Shown here in pieces: positions 5,151-6,691 of a stretch of DNA of 6,691 nucleotides. Position 1 is the first letter of the stretch; each line of letters starts with the position of its first letter. Made by a program: the position numbers and the translations under genes. Origin of the DNA: Nitrospiria bacterium (GTDB taxonomy: Bacteria; Nitrospirota; CAKKRA01; 9FT-COMBO-42-15); contig CAKKST010000316.1 of assembly GCA_919903585.1 (NCBI GenBank), forward strand, positions 1 through 6,691, given 5' to 3'. The notes under the pieces were generated by a model. It worked only from the letters and a program-made list of their open reading frames with translations, searched no databases and was not told the DNA's origin.

Positions 5151-6691
5151 CTAACTAATCCACTTATGCAGATTATTTCTTACATAATTAATTGCATCCT
5201 TTTTATTCTTTAATTCCCCTGCGCCCCGCGCCTCATCAATATCCCTTAATATCCTGCCAATAACCGGCCCGGGCTGGAGCCTGAATCTTTTTATTAACTC
5301 AGCGCCGTTAATCAGCGGCCTTCTCCTCTGCCTTTTATATTCAGTGTAAAAGTAACTTACCATCTTTCTGGCAACCTTTGCAACAGTTTTGTAATTTTGC
5401 TCCGAAAATCCCCCTAAATCTGTCATTCCCGCATGTCTTAAGCGGGAATCTGGTTTTATTAACACCGTATCCCCGATAGAAGCATTCGGGGATGACAGTG
5501 TTGCGGCGTTATTTTCATGCCCCTTTGTGAGCCAATTGCTCGTGAAGGTTTCATCTAAAGATTCCCTGCCGCTGGTGGCCATAGCATCTGCAATTGATAA
5601 TAAGATAACCTCAATACCAGCATCGCCTGCATCCCTGAAGAAGCGGTACATTGCCCTTTTTGTAATAAATCCCCCCTTCCCCCCTTTGCTAAAGGGGGGT
5701 GAGGGGGGATTATACAATTGTGCAAGATAGAGCGGCCTCATATGATTGGCAGTAATCCTGCACACTATCTCCTCTGACCTTGAGCTCATCGCAAGCCTTC
5801 TGCATATCCTTTTATTTATCTCTGCGCCAACAGTCCAGTGCTGGTAGAAACTTATCTTGTCATCCTCTATCTTTATCGTTGACGGTTTGCCTGTATCATG
5901 CAAAAGCGCTGCAAACTTCAGGAGGCTCAATCTGTCTATACCCTGCTCCGCTTCAATCTTAAGATGCCTCTTTATTTTATCAGTATATTCAGGCAAAAAT
6001 AACCTGATATTGTTTAATACCTCTTCTGCGTACTCAACGGTCTTTATTGAATGTGTGAAGAGATCATATCTATGATAACTTCCCTGTCCCATTCCCTTCA
6101 TATCCCCTATTTCCGGTAGGACAGTCTTCAGCAGGTTAAATTCATCAAGGAGCAAAAGATAATAATGCGCCCTTTTGTTTCTTAATATCTTAAATAGCTC
6201 ATCCCTGATCCGCTCCGATGAGACTGTTTTTAAAGAAGGCGCGTGATTCTTTATATATCCGGCAGTCTTTTCTTCTATCTCAAAGTTAAAATCTGATGCA
6301 AGCCTCACTCCTCTTAACATCCTTAGGGGATCATCAGAAAAGGCCTCTGGTTTTATCACCCTTATAATCTTGTCCTTTAAATCCTGCCTGCCATTGTAAG
6401 GGTCTAAGATTTCCCCCAGTTCCAAGCCTCCAGCCTCTATTTTTATTGCCATTGCATTTACTGTAAAATCCCTGTTAGAAAGGTCTTCGTAGATATCTCT
6501 TCCTTTAAATGATGCAAAATCAAACTGAAAGGTTTTTTTGCCAGCCTTTTTAATTACCCTTGCTACCTGATTCTCCTCATCCATTACAAAGAAGTTGCCG
6601 TCTATCTTATCAGCAAAAATCTTTGCAATTTCAAGGGAATCTGATGGCACTGCAATATCAATATCCCTTAAAGGCCTTTTTAATAGAATAT
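5151..6691 (-). CDS. Class II CCA tRNA nucleotidyltransferase / poly(A) polymerase family protein with HD domain, 5' end beyond window
   Basis: 512 codons are visible and the reading frame stays open to the right edge. The metal-binding DxD motif RDIDIAV lies at 6648-6668, upstream of the GTG at 6650-6648 region that would otherwise be taken as the start, so the true start is outside. Other class II signatures are NRDFTVNAMA, DDPLRMLRGVRLASDF, SERIRDELFKIL and an HD-domain motif LLHDTGKP near 5888-5911. The enzyme adds nucleotides to RNA 3' ends. CCA, CC-only, A-only and poly(A) activities cannot be told apart from this fragment. Two palindromic repeats are inserted in frame in the C-terminal half (5668-5711, encoding NPPSPPFSKGGKGGF; and 5420-5498, encoding a stretch with PDSRLRHAGMTD). 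Neither introduces a stop and conserved sequence resumes after each. The histidine kinase gene begins 10 bases downstream. Confidence 0.9.
   Translation of the reverse strand, partial: ILLKRPLRDIDIAVPSDSLEIAKIFADKIDGNFFVMDEENQVARVIKKAGKKTFQFDFASFKGRDIYEDLSNRDFTVNAMAIKIEAGGLELGEILDPYNGRQDLKDKIIRVIKPEAFSDDPLRMLRGVRLASDFNFEIEEKTAGYIKNHAPSLKTVSSERIRDELFKILRNKRAHYYLLLLDEFNLLKTVLPEIGDMKGMGQGSYHRYDLFTHSIKTVEYAEEVLNNIRLFLPEYTDKIKRHLKIEAEQGIDRLSLLKFAALLHDTGKPSTIKIEDDKISFYQHWTVGAEINKRICRRLAMSSRSEEIVCRITANHMRPLYLAQLYNPPSPPFSKGGKGGFITKRAMYRFFRDAGDAGIEVILLSIADAMATSGRESLDETFTSNWLTKGHENNAATLSSPNASIGDTVLIKPDSRLRHAGMTDLGGFSEQNYKTVAKVARKMVSYFYTEYKRQRRRPLINGAELIKRFRLQPGPVIGRILRDIDEARGAGELKNKKDAINYVRNNLHKWIS
5420..5498. 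repeat. 79-bp two-hairpin palindromic repeat inserted in frame in the CCA-enzyme gene
   Basis: The ends are inverted copies: CTGTCATTCCCGCATG at 5420-5435 against the complement CTGTCATCCCCGAATG at the other end, 14 of 16 matching. Inside are two hairpins, CCCGC...GCGGG and CCCCGA...TCGGGG. This matches a widespread bacterial palindromic repeat whose translation gives peptides like DSRLRGNDR; here the gene reads PDSRLRHAGMTD. A fragment AATCCCCCTAAAT at 5408-5420 may be a remnant of the other repeat type. Confidence 0.85.
5668..5711. repeat. 44-bp G/C-run palindrome inserted in frame in the CCA-enzyme gene
   Basis: The left arm AATCCCCCCTTCCCCCCTTT and the right arm AAAGGGGGGTGAGGGGGGATT form a near-perfect hairpin around a 3-base loop. 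On the coding strand it reads NPPSPPFSKGGKGGF, a peptide typical of this repeat when it lands in genes. A related but decayed copy forms the core of the element at 1310-1430. Confidence 0.88.

Noticed and set aside
6648..6650. GTG as start of a 499-residue CCA-enzyme gene
   Set aside because: The same frame is open to the window edge and the codons just upstream encode RDIDIA, part of the catalytic DxD motif, so the gene begins outside the window.

Overview
All seven recognisable genes lie on the minus strand, so the window reads right to left. The organism cannot be named from the sequence. A moderate-to-low GC content, a sigma-54/NtrC two-component pair, short tandem heptamer repeats between genes and GC-rich palindromic repeats (one type reading NPPSPPFSKGG, another giving PDSRLR when translated) would fit an environmental Gram-negative lineage such as Nitrospirota or the former Deltaproteobacteria. 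That placement is inference and is weak.

Right part (about 6691-3459): a CCA-adding enzyme / poly(A) polymerase family gene, cut by the right edge, is interrupted in frame by two different palindromic repeats. It is followed after 10 bases by a sensor histidine kinase. The kinase has a V4R/heme-NO-binding-like N-terminal region, two membrane segments, a coiled coil and a complete kinase core. After 65 bases comes a full NtrC-type response regulator (receiver, AAA+, Fis-type helix-turn-helix). The kinase and regulator look like a cognate pair.

Middle (about 2102-1788): a 315-base gap holds a 7-bp repeat array touching the regulator's stop codon, a pair of 14-bp dyads spaced exactly 21 bp, and a near-consensus sigma-54 promoter (GG-N10-GC) just ahead of the next gene. 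This is the layout expected for a promoter driven by an NtrC-type activator, and the activator gene lies immediately upstream.

Left part (1787-1): the sigma-54 promoter would transcribe a stand-alone receiver protein, a small protein with a Gly/Asn/His repeat N-terminus, a very small protein with a SHOCT-like tail, and a metzincin-type zinc metallopeptidase (HExxHxxGxxH) that runs off the left edge. A roughly 120-bp imperfect palindrome sits between the receiver gene and the Gly/Asn/His gene and supplies the receiver's last codons.

Working model (inference): the histidine kinase phosphorylates the NtrC-type regulator, which binds the paired dyads and switches on a sigma-54 operon of receiver, repeat protein, small protein and leaderless metalloprotease. 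The last three genes have no textbook role with such a circuit, so this is the part most likely to be undescribed.
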